Origin: Fen-178 sp963722575
GTDB lineage: Bacteria; Acidobacteriota; Terriglobia; Bryobacterales; Bryobacteraceae
Length of the DNA stretch: 64,000 nucleotides
Direction: 5' to 3'
NCBI GenBank assembly: GCA_963722575.1
Contig: CAVRNR010000022.1
Coordinates: forward strand, 744,001-808,000
Shown here: piece by piece, positions 53,394-61,820 of the stretch
Layout of the letters: every line of letters starts with the position of its first letter
How positions within the stretch are numbered: the first letter of the stretch is position 1
Notes under the pieces: model-generated
Told to the model about the DNA's origin: nothing
Databases searched by the model: none
What the model saw: only the letters and a program-made list of their open reading frames with translations
Position numbers and translations under genes: made by a program

Positions 53394-54781
53394 TCGTCAT
53401 GAAGTTCGGCGGCACCTCGGTGGAATCGGCCGCCGCCATCGAGCGCATCGCCGGCATCGTCAAGGCGCGCCAGGACCGCCGGCCCGTGGTGGTGGTCTCC
53501 GCCATGGGCAAGACCACCAACAAGCTGCTGGCCATTGCCGCCGCCGCCATTGCCGGCCACCGCGAGGAATACATCCGCCAGATCCAGGACCTGCGCGATA
53601 CCCATTCGCGCGAGGCCCGCCTGGTGACTCCTCTCGACCAGCGCGCCGAGCTCGATCGCACCCTCGACGAGCACTTCCAGGAACTCACCGAGCTGGTGAA
53701 GGGCCTGGCGGTGTTGGGCGAGCTGACGCCCCGCTCCATCGACGCCATCTCCAGCTACGGCGAGCGGCTTTCCAGCATCATCGTCACGCTGGCGTTCCAG
53801 CGCTTCGGGATAGTCGCCGTGCATCTCGATTCGCGCCGCGTCATCGTCACCGACAAGCGCCACACCCAGGCCGCGCCCGATTTCCCCGAGACCTACGCGC
53901 GGTTGGCAGCCACCATCCCCGCCATGGCTCGGGAAAACGTGGTGGTCATGGCCGGATTCATCGGCTCCACTAAAGACGGCGTCACCACCACCCTGGGCCG
54001 CGGCGGCTCCGATTTCACGGCCTCCATTGTGGGAGCGGGCATCGGTGCCGAAGAGATCCAGATCTGGACCGACGTGGATGGCATGCTCACCGCCGACCCC
54101 ACCATCTTCGCCGGCGGCCATCGCGTCAAAACCATTTCCTTCGCCGAAGCCGCCGAGCTGGCTTATTTCGGCGCCAAGGTGCTGCACCCCGCCACGGTCC
54201 TGCCCGCCATTCAGAAGAGCATCCCCGTGCTGATCCTGAACTCTCGACGGCCCGAAGTGCCCGGCACGCGCATCGTGGCCGAAGCCGTCCCCTGCGCCAA
54301 CGTGGTCAAGTCCATCGCCTGCAAACGCAAAATCGCGCTGGTGAACATCCATTCCACCCGCATGCTCATGGCGCACGGCTTCCTGCGCCGCATCTTCGAG
54401 GTCTTCGACCGCTTCGAAACGCCGGTCGACATGGTGGCCACCTCCGAAGTCAGCGTCTCGCTCACCATCGACAATCCCGCGCGCCTCGACGCCATCGTGG
54501 CTGAGTTGGAGCAATTCGCCGAGGTCGATATCGAGAAGGACCAGGTGATTGTCTGCCTGGTGGGCGACAACATCCGGCGCACCCCGGGAGTGGCCCGGCG
54601 CGTCTTCAACGCCCTCGACGGCATCAATATCCGCATGATTTCGCAGGGCGCGTCGCTGCTCAACATCAGCCTGGTGGTGGCCGAGGCGGACCTGCTCCGC
54701 GCGGTCCCGGCGCTGCATGAGGAGTTCTTCACCGAGCTCGATCCGGAAGTCTTCGAACGAAGGGAGGCCGCCCACGCCTGA
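53390..54781 (+). CDS. lysC: Aspartate kinase
   Basis: A 463-residue aspartokinase of the long monofunctional type. The N-terminal KFGGTSV (5-11) and FIGSTKDGVTTTLGRGGSDF are kinase signatures; two C-terminal ACT domains (about 310-455) should give feedback control by lysine or threonine. It phosphorylates aspartate, the first step to lysine, threonine and methionine. Its ATG overlaps the asd stop, and the dapB start lies within or at its end. Confidence 0.95.
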   Translation: MIVMKFGGTSVESAAAIERIAGIVKARQDRRPVVVVSAMGKTTNKLLAIAAAAIAGHREEYIRQIQDLRDTHSREARLVTPLDQRAELDRTLDEHFQELTELVKGLAVLGELTPRSIDAISSYGERLSSIIVTLAFQRFGIVAVHLDSRRVIVTDKRHTQAAPDFPETYARLAATIPAMARENVVVMAGFIGSTKDGVTTTLGRGGSDFTASIVGAGIGAEEIQIWTDVDGMLTADPTIFAGGHRVKTISFAEAAELAYFGAKVLHPATVLPAIQKSIPVLILNSRRPEVPGTRIVAEAVPCANVVKSIACKRKIALVNIHSTRMLMAHGFLRRIFEVFDRFETPVDMVATSEVSVSLTIDNPARLDAIVAELEQFAEVDIEKDQVIVCLVGDNIRRTPGVARRVFNALDGINIRMISQGASLLNISLVVAEADLLRAVPALHEEFFTELDPEVFERREAAHA

Positions 54782-55481
54782 GCTGGCAATCGTAGGTTAC
54801 GGCAAGATGGGCAAGCTGGTCGAGCAGCTCGCCCCCGAGTACGGTTTCGCCGTGGCGCTCAAGCTCGACGAATTCAATAACGCGGCCTTTGAAGGTCTCA
54901 CGCCGGAGAATTTCCGCGGCATCGATGTGGCCATCGAGTTTTCCATCCCCTCGGCGGTCCTGGGCAATGTCGAGCGAATCGCGGCGCTGGGCGTCAACAT
55001 GGTGATCGGAACCACCGGCTGGCTGGAACACCTCGACGCCGTCAAGGCCGCCGTGGCCCGGCACGGCATCGGTCTGGTCTGGAGCCCCAACTATTCCGTG
55101 GGCGTGAATGCGTTCTTCAAGCTGGTGTCGGAGGCCGCCCGCCTGTTTGCCACCCAGCCGGAGTACGGCGCCTGGGCTTGGGAAATTCACCATGCCACCA
55201 AAAAGGACGCGCCGTCGGGTACACTCTTAAAGCTGGTGGACGAGATGAAGAAAGCGGGATACGCGCGCCCGATCGGCGTCAGTTCCAACCGTGCGGGCGC
55301 GCACCCCGGCACGCACGAAATTGGCTTTGATTCTTCCGCCGACACCATTACACTGCGGCACACCGCGAGAAGCCGCGAAGGTTTCGCCCGCGGCGCCCTG
55401 CAAGCCGCGCGTTGGTTGACAGGCAAGAAGGGTTTCTACGAGTTCAGCGAGATATGGGAAGAAAGCAAAAAAGCAATTTAG
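54717..55481 (+). CDS. dapB: 4-hydroxy-tetrahydrodipicolinate reductase
   Basis: A DapB of 254 residues from the first ATG (54717), but family members begin close to LAIVGYGKMGKL. That places the natural start near 54774-54783, where only ACG or CTG is available; GGAGG (54763-54767) lies six bases before the ACG. IGTTGW and the catalytic EIHHATKKDAPSGT segment are intact. The enzyme reduces HTPA to tetrahydrodipicolinate with NAD(P)H. It is coupled to lysC. The reported start follows the ATG; a shorter form of about 235 residues is quite possible. Confidence 0.9.
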   Translation: MRSSSPSSIRKSSNEGRPPTPELAIVGYGKMGKLVEQLAPEYGFAVALKLDEFNNAAFEGLTPENFRGIDVAIEFSIPSAVLGNVERIAALGVNMVIGTTGWLEHLDAVKAAVARHGIGLVWSPNYSVGVNAFFKLVSEAARLFATQPEYGAWAWEIHHATKKDAPSGTLLKLVDEMKKAGYARPIGVSSNRAGAHPGTHEIGFDSSADTITLRHTARSREGFARGALQAARWLTGKKGFYEFSEIWEESKKAI

Positions 55482-55568
55482 CCACGGATGAACACGGATA
55501 AACACGGATAAAACAAAAGAACCTAAGAGTCTTATTCTTATCCGTGTTTATCCGTGTTCATCCGTGGC
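55481..55568. repeat. 31-bp perfect inverted repeat between dapB and dapA
   Basis: Arms 55481-55511 and 55538-55568 are exact reverse complements around a 26-base, A-rich spacer. Each arm contains the words CCACGGATGAACACGGATA with tandem AACACGGATA. The left arm includes the last base of the dapB stop. Related ATCCGTGTTCATCCGTG words are frequent in many bacterial genomes; this is recollection, not a search. It splits the lysine operon at this point. Confidence 0.9.
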
Positions 55569-55601
55569 CATTATTCTTGATTCTTTCAACGGAGGTGGTA
55601 C

Positions 55602-56498
55602 ATGTTCACAGGCTGTGGCACCGCGCTGGTAACCCCGTTCCAACGCGATCTTTCGCTCGATGAAGAGACGCTCCGCGCGTTGATCCGGCGCCAAATCGAC
55701 GCCGGCATCGACTTCTTGGTCCCCTGCGGGACCACCGGTGAAAGCCCCACGCTCACCCGCGCCGAGCATCTGCGCGTGGTCGGGATCGCGCTCGAAGAGG
55801 CGCGCGGCAAAGTCCCGGTGCTGGCCGGCGCCGGCGGCTACAACACCAGCGAGGTGATCGATCTGGCCCGCGAGCTCGAGCGCATGGGCGTGGCCGGCAT
55901 CCTCTCGGTGACGCCCTACTACAACAAGCCCACCCAGGAGGGCCTGTACCAGCACTATAAGGCCATCGCCTCCGCCATCCGCCTGTCCATCGTGGTGTAC
56001 AGCGTGCAAGGCCGCACCGGAGTGAACGTCGAGCCGGCCACGCTGGCGCGCCTGGCCGCCATCGAAAACATCGTGGGCGTGAAGGAGGCTTCCGGCAACA
56101 TCGGGCAGGTGGCCACCATCCTGAACCAGGTCCCCGCAACCTTCGCCGTGCTCTCGGGCGACGATGCCGTCACCATTCCCGTAATGGCGCTGGGCGGGCG
56201 CGGCATCGTCTCCGTGGTCTCGAACCAGGTTCCCGGCGAAATGACGCAGCTCGCGCAGGCCTGTCTGCGCGGCGATTTCGAAACCGCGCGCCGCATCCAG
56301 GCCCGCTACCTGCCGCTCATGAACGTCAACTTCGTGGAGTCCAACCCCATTCCAGTGAAAGCCGCGATGGGGCTGATGGGGCTGCTCGAGCCGGTGTACC
56401 GCCTGCCCATGACGCCGCCCAGCCCCGCCAACCTGGCGCGCATCGCCAAGGTTCTGGAGGCCGCCGGCCTGCTGAGGAGCGTGCCCCTTGCAAGCTGA
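55602..56498 (+). CDS. dapA: 4-hydroxy-tetrahydrodipicolinate synthase
   Basis: A 298-residue DapA with the full active site: Thr45 in CGTTGES, Tyr107 in TPYYNKP, Tyr133 and Arg138 in YSVQGRTG, and the Schiff-base Lys161 in GVKEASG. It condenses pyruvate with aspartate semialdehyde. A strong ribosome site (GGAGGTGG) precedes the ATG. The gene is separated from dapB by the 31-bp inverted repeat and overlaps dapD by 11 bases. Confidence 0.96.
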   Translation: MFTGCGTALVTPFQRDLSLDEETLRALIRRQIDAGIDFLVPCGTTGESPTLTRAEHLRVVGIALEEARGKVPVLAGAGGYNTSEVIDLARELERMGVAGILSVTPYYNKPTQEGLYQHYKAIASAIRLSIVVYSVQGRTGVNVEPATLARLAAIENIVGVKEASGNIGQVATILNQVPATFAVLSGDDAVTIPVMALGGRGIVSVVSNQVPGEMTQLAQACLRGDFETARRIQARYLPLMNVNFVESNPIPVKAAMGLMGLLEPVYRLPMTPPSPANLARIAKVLEAAGLLRSVPLAS

Positions 56499-57324
56499 AA
56501 TCGAGCGCCTTTTCGACCAGAAACCCTCGTTCTACACGGACCAGGATTTCCTCCTGTTCGAGCAGTTCAAAGCCGCGCTCAACGAAGGCCGCGTCCGCGC
56601 CGCCGAGCCTTGCCCCGAAACCCGCACCGGCTGGCGCGTGAATGCCTGGGTGAAGAAGGGCATCCTGCTTGGCTTTCGCATGGGCGCGGTCGTCGACATG
56701 TCGGTCGATTCCGAGCGCCAGCCGTTCTTCGACAAGTCCACATTCCCCGTCAAGCGCTTCACCGTCGAGAGCGGCGTGCGCATCGTGCCCGGCGGCTCCA
56801 GTATTCGCGACGGCTGCTATATCGGCAAGGGCGTCGTTTGCATGCCGCCCATGTTCATCAACGCGGGCACCTGGGTGGACGACGGAACCATGGTGGATTC
56901 GCACGCCCTGGTGGGAAGCTGCGCGCAGGTGGGCAAGAACTGCCACATCTCGGCCGCCAGCCAGATCGGCGGCGTGCTCGAGCCCGTGGGCGCCATGCCG
57001 GTGATCGTCGAGGACGACGTCCTGGTGGGCGGCAATTGCGGCATCTACGAAGGCACCGTCGTCAAGCGCCGCGCCGTGCTCGGCACCGGTACCATTCTCA
57101 ACCGCTCGACCCCGCTCTACGACCTGGTGCGCAACACCGTCCACCGCGCCACCGGCGGCGAACCGCTGGTCGTCCCCGAAGCGGCCGTCGTAGTGGCCGG
57201 CTCGCGCGCCATCTCCAGCGGCCCGGGGAAAGACTGGGGAATCTCCGTCTACACTCCCGTCATCGTGAAGTACCGGGACGCCAGGACCGACACCAAGATC
57301 CAGCTCGAAGATCTTCTAAGATAG
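56488..57324 (+). CDS. dapD: 2,3,4,5-tetrahydropyridine-2,6-dicarboxylate N-succinyltransferase
   Basis: A 278-residue DapD starting at TTG 56488 inside dapA. An N-terminal helical domain precedes a left-handed beta-helix (about 95-225) with hexapeptide repeats, for example CYIGKGVVCMPPMFINAGTW and the following VDDGTMVDSHALVG. It transfers succinyl from CoA to tetrahydrodipicolinate. Its presence, with the M20 enzyme upstream, indicates the succinylase branch of diaminopimelate synthesis. Confidence 0.95.
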   Translation: MQAEIERLFDQKPSFYTDQDFLLFEQFKAALNEGRVRAAEPCPETRTGWRVNAWVKKGILLGFRMGAVVDMSVDSERQPFFDKSTFPVKRFTVESGVRIVPGGSSIRDGCYIGKGVVCMPPMFINAGTWVDDGTMVDSHALVGSCAQVGKNCHISAASQIGGVLEPVGAMPVIVEDDVLVGGNCGIYEGTVVKRRAVLGTGTILNRSTPLYDLVRNTVHRATGGEPLVVPEAAVVVAGSRAISSGPGKDWGISVYTPVIVKYRDARTDTKIQLEDLLR

Positions 57325-57329
57325 GTCTT

Positions 57330-57731
57330 GTGTCCCGGATTCTCGTGGCCGACGACGATCCCGATCAACTCGCCGTAAACAAGCTCCTGCTCGAAGCCAT
57401 GGGGCATGAAGTGGTCGTGGCTGCGTGCCCGTCCGAGGCGCTTCGGGAGCTCGAGCGGAGCGCGCCCGGCCTCTGCATGATGGATCTCCGGTTTCCCAAC
57501 GCGGCCGGTCAACCGGATTCCCGCGAGGGCATGGCTCTGATTCGCCGCATCCGCGAAGCGGGATACCGGCTGCCCGTGGTGGTGCTCTCCGGCTGGCCGG
57601 AAGATCTTTATGGCGAGCCGGAAGGGGCGATGGTCTCGCGCATCATGGTCAAGCCCGTGGGAATACACCTGCTGCTGGAGACAATTGCGAAGCTTACTTC
57701 AGCTTCCGCGCCTTCTCGAAATCTTCCTTGA
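57330..57731 (+). CDS. Stand-alone response regulator receiver domain
   Basis: A 133-residue receiver domain from GTG 57330, five bases after dapD. The acidic pocket is DDDPDQ at the N terminus, the phosphoacceptor Asp is in CMMDLRFP, and the conserved Lys is in MVKPVG near residue 111. No output domain is present. An open question is why a receiver sits at the end of a lysine operon. Its 3' end overlaps the convergent gene at 57694 by 38 bases. Confidence 0.8.
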   Translation: MSRILVADDDPDQLAVNKLLLEAMGHEVVVAACPSEALRELERSAPGLCMMDLRFPNAAGQPDSREGMALIRRIREAGYRLPVVVLSGWPEDLYGEPEGAMVSRIMVKPVGIHLLLETIAKLTSASAPSRNLP

Positions 57732-58290
57732 GCTTGGCCGTGATCTTGTCCGCTACGTCCGCGCTGGCGCCGTGGAATTTCGCGCCCATGCTCTCCTCGG
57801 TGGTGGACCAGATGACATCCCCGTCTTTGTTCACCAGGCGCACCGCGGCGATGGCTTCGTGGCGCCGCTCGGCCGAATGGTCCGATTCGTTTTCCCCCAC
57901 GCCGACGCCGGCGGTATCGCCTCGCGAAGTCCGCGTGCTGCCACCGGTTCGCACACCCAAGTTGGCGTGCGCGTTGATGCCGTCCGCGGACGAGTGCACC
58001 TCGGTGAACACCAGGTCCTCGGCGGCGCCCCGCAGCACGGCGTCCGCGCGCTCCTCTTTCTCCGTGAGGATGAAGAGCTTGGCGCCATCCATGCTGCTGA
58101 TGAGAATGTCGCGCATCTGCGCGGCGGTCTCGCCCCCCGTGAGCCGGTCCACGTACACGCGCCGGATCGTAAGCAACTGGCGTAGGCCGGCCGCTTCGAT
58201 GGCGGCCAGCGAGGGCGGATCGTCTGCGCCGGGCCCAGAGGGCACCCCAGTCGCCACCGCCAGCAGGAGAATCAGCGGCACTTTCATCAT
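57694..58290 (-). CDS. Secreted protein of unknown function
   Basis: A 198-residue protein with a signal peptide (from MMKVPLILLLAVATG). The mature part has RRVYVDRLTGG and ADAVLRGAAEDLVFTEV followed by a Gly/Asn-rich, probably flexible segment, then IAAVRLVNKDGDVIWST. The pattern of a predicted sandwich with conserved VNKDGDVIW recalls LpoB/CsgG-like accessory proteins, but this is not certain. It overlaps the next upstream gene by four bases, so the two form a pair. Confidence 0.65.
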   Translation of the reverse strand: MMKVPLILLLAVATGVPSGPGADDPPSLAAIEAAGLRQLLTIRRVYVDRLTGGETAAQMRDILISSMDGAKLFILTEKEERADAVLRGAAEDLVFTEVHSSADGINAHANLGVRTGGSTRTSRGDTAGVGVGENESDHSAERRHEAIAAVRLVNKDGDVIWSTTEESMGAKFHGASADVADKITAKLKEDFEKARKLK

Positions 58291-58733
58291 TGGCTACCCT
58301 TCCTGGCTTCGTCGTCCTGATACTCCACCCGCCGGCCGGTGCGCGCCTCCAGGCTGGACAGCACCCACCGGATGTCGCCCTTTTCCACCCGAAACACCAG
58401 CGCCTGCTGATTGCCTTCACCGTCCAGGTACTCTATGGTGACGAAGTGTTTGCGCGATTTGCTCAGCAACAGCACCGGCGAAATCAGCACCGCGGCGGCG
58501 TAGCGGCGGCTCACGGTCTGGCCATATTCGAGCGTGTCGATCTTCTGGAACGGGATGCGCAATTCGGTCTGGCCGCACCGGAACACCAGCGCCTCGGCGC
58601 CGGTCAAGTCCAGCCGCGCGCTGGATTTAGCGGAGACTCCGGCCAGCGTCCCGCCCATGAACTGCGCCTTGACACCCGGCTCGGCGGCGGTGAGGGCGAT
58701 GCCGCCGACCAGCAGCAAGCAGATTCGGATCAT
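58287..58733 (-). CDS. Small secreted protein of unknown function
   Basis: A 148-residue protein with a signal peptide (MIRICLLLVGGIALTAAEPG) from the ATG at 58733; the longer open frame upstream crosses a repeat and is not supported. The middle region (LIFPFQKIDTLEYGQ-like, here LRIPFQKIDTLEYGQ) and SKSRKHFVTIEYLDGEG suggest a PH-like beta domain. It is coupled to the next gene by a four-base overlap. Confidence 0.62.
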   Translation of the reverse strand: MIRICLLLVGGIALTAAEPGVKAQFMGGTLAGVSAKSSARLDLTGAEALVFRCGQTELRIPFQKIDTLEYGQTVSRRYAAAVLISPVLLLSKSRKHFVTIEYLDGEGNQQALVFRVEKGDIRWVLSSLEARTGRRVEYQDDEARKGSQ

Positions 58734-58786
58734 TGGTTGTAGTAAGAGTAGTGCCGGCGAACAGCCGGGTTTCTCAAGAATTCCTA

Positions 58787-58841
58787 GGAAAAGGGGACAG
58801 ACGCATTTTCCGCGGCGGAAAATGCGTCTGTCCCCTTTTCC
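58787..58841. repeat. Inverted repeat, dispersed family B (copy 2)
   Basis: Arms 58787-58812 and 58816-58841 are perfect 26-bp reverse complements with a three-base loop. The core GGGGACAGACGCATTTTCC is shared with the copy at 49373-49427. It ends immediately before a TATAAT box, so it may influence the gene at 58886. Confidence 0.92.
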
Positions 58842-58843
58842 TA

Positions 58844-58849
58844 TATAAT
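58844..58849 (+). promoter_or_regulatory. -10 box of the secreted protein gene
   Basis: A perfect TATAAT hexamer lies 36 bases before the ATG at 58886. The expected -35 position falls inside the right arm of the family B repeat (near TGCGTC), so the repeat may supply part of the promoter. Confidence 0.4.
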
Positions 58850-58885
58850 GTAGTGGCCAGATACGGATCGAAGGAGGAACACGAA

Positions 58886-59512
58886 ATGAAACATCATGTT
58901 CATGTAGCGCTACTGGCGGTGCTCGCTCTGGCGCCGCTCGTCGCCCAATCGCCGCAGGGATGGAAGATGCGCGTCGATCGCAGCGTGGCAGCTTCCGACC
59001 CCGACGCCCCCGGCCCAATCAAGTTCGTAACCATGGGATCGGGCTTCCACGCCACCAATCCCCAAGCGGCGGTGTACTGGAACCCGGCCGATACCGCGTC
59101 GGGTACGTATACTCTGAAGGGCACGTTTAAGCTGATGAAGCCGAGCGGCCACACCAACTATTACGGCCTGGTGTTTGGCGGCAGCGGCCTGGAAGGCGCG
59201 GACCAGGCCTATCTGTACTTTGTGGTGGCGCAGGACGGGACGTGGCTGCTCAAGAGCCGCAACGGCGCCGCCACCCCCATCATCGCGCCGAAGACGCCCA
59301 ACGACGCGGTGAAGAAACCGGACGCCAGCGGGCAATCCGTCAATGCCCTCGAAGTGCGCGTCGGAGCCGATAAGGTCGATTTCGTGGTCAACGGCGTAGT
59401 CGTCCACTCCGAGCCCAGGACCGGCGCGATGGCCAAAACCGACGGCATCTACGGCATCCGCATCAATCACCTGCTCGAGGTTCAGATAGACGGGTTCGGG
59501 GTGTCGAAATAA
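58886..59512 (+). CDS. Secreted LamG-like protein
   Basis: A 208-residue protein with a signal peptide (MKHHVHVALLAVLALAPLVA) and a strong ribosome site (AAGGAGG, 58871-58877). The mature region resembles a concanavalin/LamG-like jelly roll: FKLMKPSGHTNYYGLVFGGS, the YLYFVVAQDGTWLL strand, and VNALEVRVGADKVDFVVNG. No catalytic residues are obvious. It may bind carbohydrate. Confidence 0.75.
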   Translation: MKHHVHVALLAVLALAPLVAQSPQGWKMRVDRSVAASDPDAPGPIKFVTMGSGFHATNPQAAVYWNPADTASGTYTLKGTFKLMKPSGHTNYYGLVFGGSGLEGADQAYLYFVVAQDGTWLLKSRNGAATPIIAPKTPNDAVKKPDASGQSVNALEVRVGADKVDFVVNGVVVHSEPRTGAMAKTDGIYGIRINHLLEVQIDGFGVSK

Positions 59513-59518
59513 CGGCGT

Positions 59519-59542
59519 AGGGGCCGGGCATGCCCGGCCCCT
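59519..59542. terminator. Bidirectional hairpin between convergent genes
   Basis: A perfect 24-bp palindrome with GGGGCCGGGC and its complement lies between the stop of the LamG-like gene and the ybdD stop. It is well placed to terminate both convergent transcripts, although no long U-tract follows on either side. Confidence 0.55.
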
Positions 59543-59710
59543 TCAGCAGCACCTCGGCATCGCGGACCGGACGCGCTGCCGCTCCTCGGCGAACCGCCGC
59601 CATTCCGCGGTGGAATGGACGCGCCCGTGCGCTGCCAGGTGCCGCTGGTAGGCGCTCTCGTCGGCCAGTTCGCGCAATAGCGCCAGAATGAACCTGCCCA
59701 GGCGCTTCAT
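59543..59710 (-). CDS. YbdD/YjiX family protein
   Basis: A 55-residue protein coupled to cstA by an ATGA overlap. AYQRHLAAHG and a C-terminal pair of cysteines (RCC) fit the small YbdD/YjiX family, which is nearly always encoded directly after CstA/BtsT-type transporters. Its function is unknown but it probably assists the transporter. Confidence 0.8.
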   Translation of the reverse strand: MKRLGRFILALLRELADESAYQRHLAAHGRVHSTAEWRRFAEERQRVRSAMPRCC

Positions 59711-61764
59711 AACTCCTCCGCGCGCAATTGCGAAAGCACGAAGGGCGCTTCGCATACACAGGCTTCGCGCGTGCCTCGCAAAATGCCGATCCAGACGCGC
59801 ATCGAATCCAGCAGAATGGTCGTCACCAGCAACAGGAAGACGCCGCACAGTACGGCGTCCAGCCGGGCGTTGAAGATCAAGGTCTGGGTGGTTGCCGGGT
59901 CCGCCGCCGTGCCGGCGCGCAAGGAGGCTTCCAGCCGGTCCGCCTGCGCCAGAAAACCGAGCGCCGGAAGGGGAGAGAAAATCTTCTGCCACGCGGCCGT
60001 GAACGTCACGGTGACCAGCCAGGCCATCGGCGCGCAGGTGATCCACACGTATTTCGCGCCGTGCATCTTGAGCAGGATGGTGGTGGCCAGCGACAGCGCG
60101 ATGGCGGCCAGCAACTGGTTGGAAATCCCGAACAGCGGCCACAGCGAGTTGATTCCGCCCAGTGGATCGCGCACGCCTTGAATCAGGAAGTAACCCCACG
60201 CCACCACCATCGCCGCGCTGGTGGCCACCACTCCCGGCATCCAGCTTGTCCGGCCCAGCGGTTTCCAGACGTGCCCCAGGAAATCCTGCAGCATGAAGCG
60301 GCCCACGCGCGTGCCGGTGTCGAGAATCGTCAGGATGAAGAGCGCTTCGAACATGATGGCGAAGTGATACCAGAACCCGATCAGTGCCCGTCCACCGCCG
60401 CTGGTCGCAAAGATTCGGGCCATCCCCAATGCCAGTGAAGGGGCGCCGCCGGTGCGGTAGAACAGGGTCTGCTCGCCCACCTCGTGCGCGAGGCCGGTCA
60501 TGTCCGCCACCGTCACCGGGAAGCCCCACGACGAAATCGTCGCCACCGCCGCGGCGGGCGTCGCGCCCACGGCCGACGGGGGCGAGTTCACGGCGAAGTA
60601 GACGCCCGGCTGGAGCACGCAGGCCGCAATCATTGCCATGATGGCGACGAAGCTTTCGAGCACCATCGACCCATAGCCAATCGGCCGTGCGTGCCCCTCT
60701 TTCGCGATCATTTTCGGACTGGTGCCCGAAGCGATCAGCGCATGAAACCCGGAGATGGACCCGCAGGCGATGGTGATGAAGCAGAAGGGAAAGATCTTGC
60801 CCGCGAAAATGGGCCCCGTCCCATCGACGAAGCGCGTGAACGCCGGAAGCTGAAGCTCCGGCCGCACGAACAGGATGCCTACTCCCAGCATCAGTATTAC
60901 CCCCAGCTTCACGAAGGTGCTGAGGTAGCCGCGCGGCGCCAGCAGCAGCCACACCGGCAGTGCGCTGGCCAGGAATCCGTACACGATGATGGCGATCGCG
61001 AGCGCCATGGCGCTGAGCGTAAACAGCGGAGCCACCGCGGCCGATTGTGCCACCGAGCGCCCGGCGAAGATCGCCGCCATCACCAGCACGACGCCGATGG
61101 CGGAGCACTCCAGCACTTTGGCGGGCCGCCAGTAGCGCAGGTAGAGGCCCATGAATACGGCGATCGGTATGGTGGCCGCGATGGTGAACGCGCCCCACGG
61201 GCTCCCTTTCAGCGCGTTCACCACCACCAGCGCCATCACCGCCAGCATGATGATCATGATCAGCAGCACCGTAATCGACGCGGAGAAACCGGCCACCTTG
61301 CCGATCTCTTCCCGCGCCATCTGGCCCAGCGACTTGCCGTCGCGCCGCATGGAGGCGAACAGGATGACGAAATCCTGCGCCGCCCCGCCCAGCACGGCCC
61401 CTATAATGATCCACAGGGTTCCAGGCAGGTAGCCAAACTGCGCCGCCAGCACCGGCCCCACCAGCGGGCCCGGCCCGGCGATGGCGGCGAAGTGATGGCC
61501 GAAGAGGATCCACTTGTTGGTGGGCTCGAAATCCTGGCCATCGCGCAGCCGCTCCGCAGGCGTGGCGCGCCGGTCGTCGAGCGCCAACACGCGCACCGCC
61601 AGGAACTGGGAGTAAAAGCGATAGCCGGTGGCATAGGAGCAAGCCGCCGCCAGCACCAGCCAGATGCTGTTGATGTGTTCTCCGCGATTGAGGGCGATCG
61701 CGCCCAGGCAGAACGCCGCCGCCCCGGCCACGGCGGCCCAGAATAGATGAGTCGGAAGCTTCAC
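59707..61764 (-). CDS. cstA: CstA family carbon starvation/pyruvate transporter
   Basis: A 685-residue permease with many membrane helices, starting at GTG 61764. NKWILFGHHFAAIAGPGPLVGP and GTSPKMIAKEGHARPIGYGSM are CstA hallmarks. E. coli CstA and BtsT import peptides or pyruvate, and pyruvate uptake is a plausible role. Length is close to the E. coli protein. Another start further upstream is unlikely, as it would cross the pheA gene on the same strand. Confidence 0.93.
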   Translation of the reverse strand: MKLPTHLFWAAVAGAAAFCLGAIALNRGEHINSIWLVLAAACSYATGYRFYSQFLAVRVLALDDRRATPAERLRDGQDFEPTNKWILFGHHFAAIAGPGPLVGPVLAAQFGYLPGTLWIIIGAVLGGAAQDFVILFASMRRDGKSLGQMAREEIGKVAGFSASITVLLIMIIMLAVMALVVVNALKGSPWGAFTIAATIPIAVFMGLYLRYWRPAKVLECSAIGVVLVMAAIFAGRSVAQSAAVAPLFTLSAMALAIAIIVYGFLASALPVWLLLAPRGYLSTFVKLGVILMLGVGILFVRPELQLPAFTRFVDGTGPIFAGKIFPFCFITIACGSISGFHALIASGTSPKMIAKEGHARPIGYGSMVLESFVAIMAMIAACVLQPGVYFAVNSPPSAVGATPAAAVATISSWGFPVTVADMTGLAHEVGEQTLFYRTGGAPSLALGMARIFATSGGGRALIGFWYHFAIMFEALFILTILDTGTRVGRFMLQDFLGHVWKPLGRTSWMPGVVATSAAMVVAWGYFLIQGVRDPLGGINSLWPLFGISNQLLAAIALSLATTILLKMHGAKYVWITCAPMAWLVTVTFTAAWQKIFSPLPALGFLAQADRLEASLRAGTAADPATTQTLIFNARLDAVLCGVFLLLVTTILLDSMRVWIGILRGTREACVCEAPFVLSQLRAEEL

Positions 61765-61820
61765 GCTCCAGAGTCTACTAGAAATTCGGCGGCTGGCACC
61801 AACGTTTTCGGCTTTCCGGG

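Noticed and set aside
59543..61642. Minus-strand open frame of 699 codons overlapping cstA in another frame
   Set aside because: Only its last 55 codons match a real gene (the YbdD-like protein). The remainder is out-of-frame cstA.
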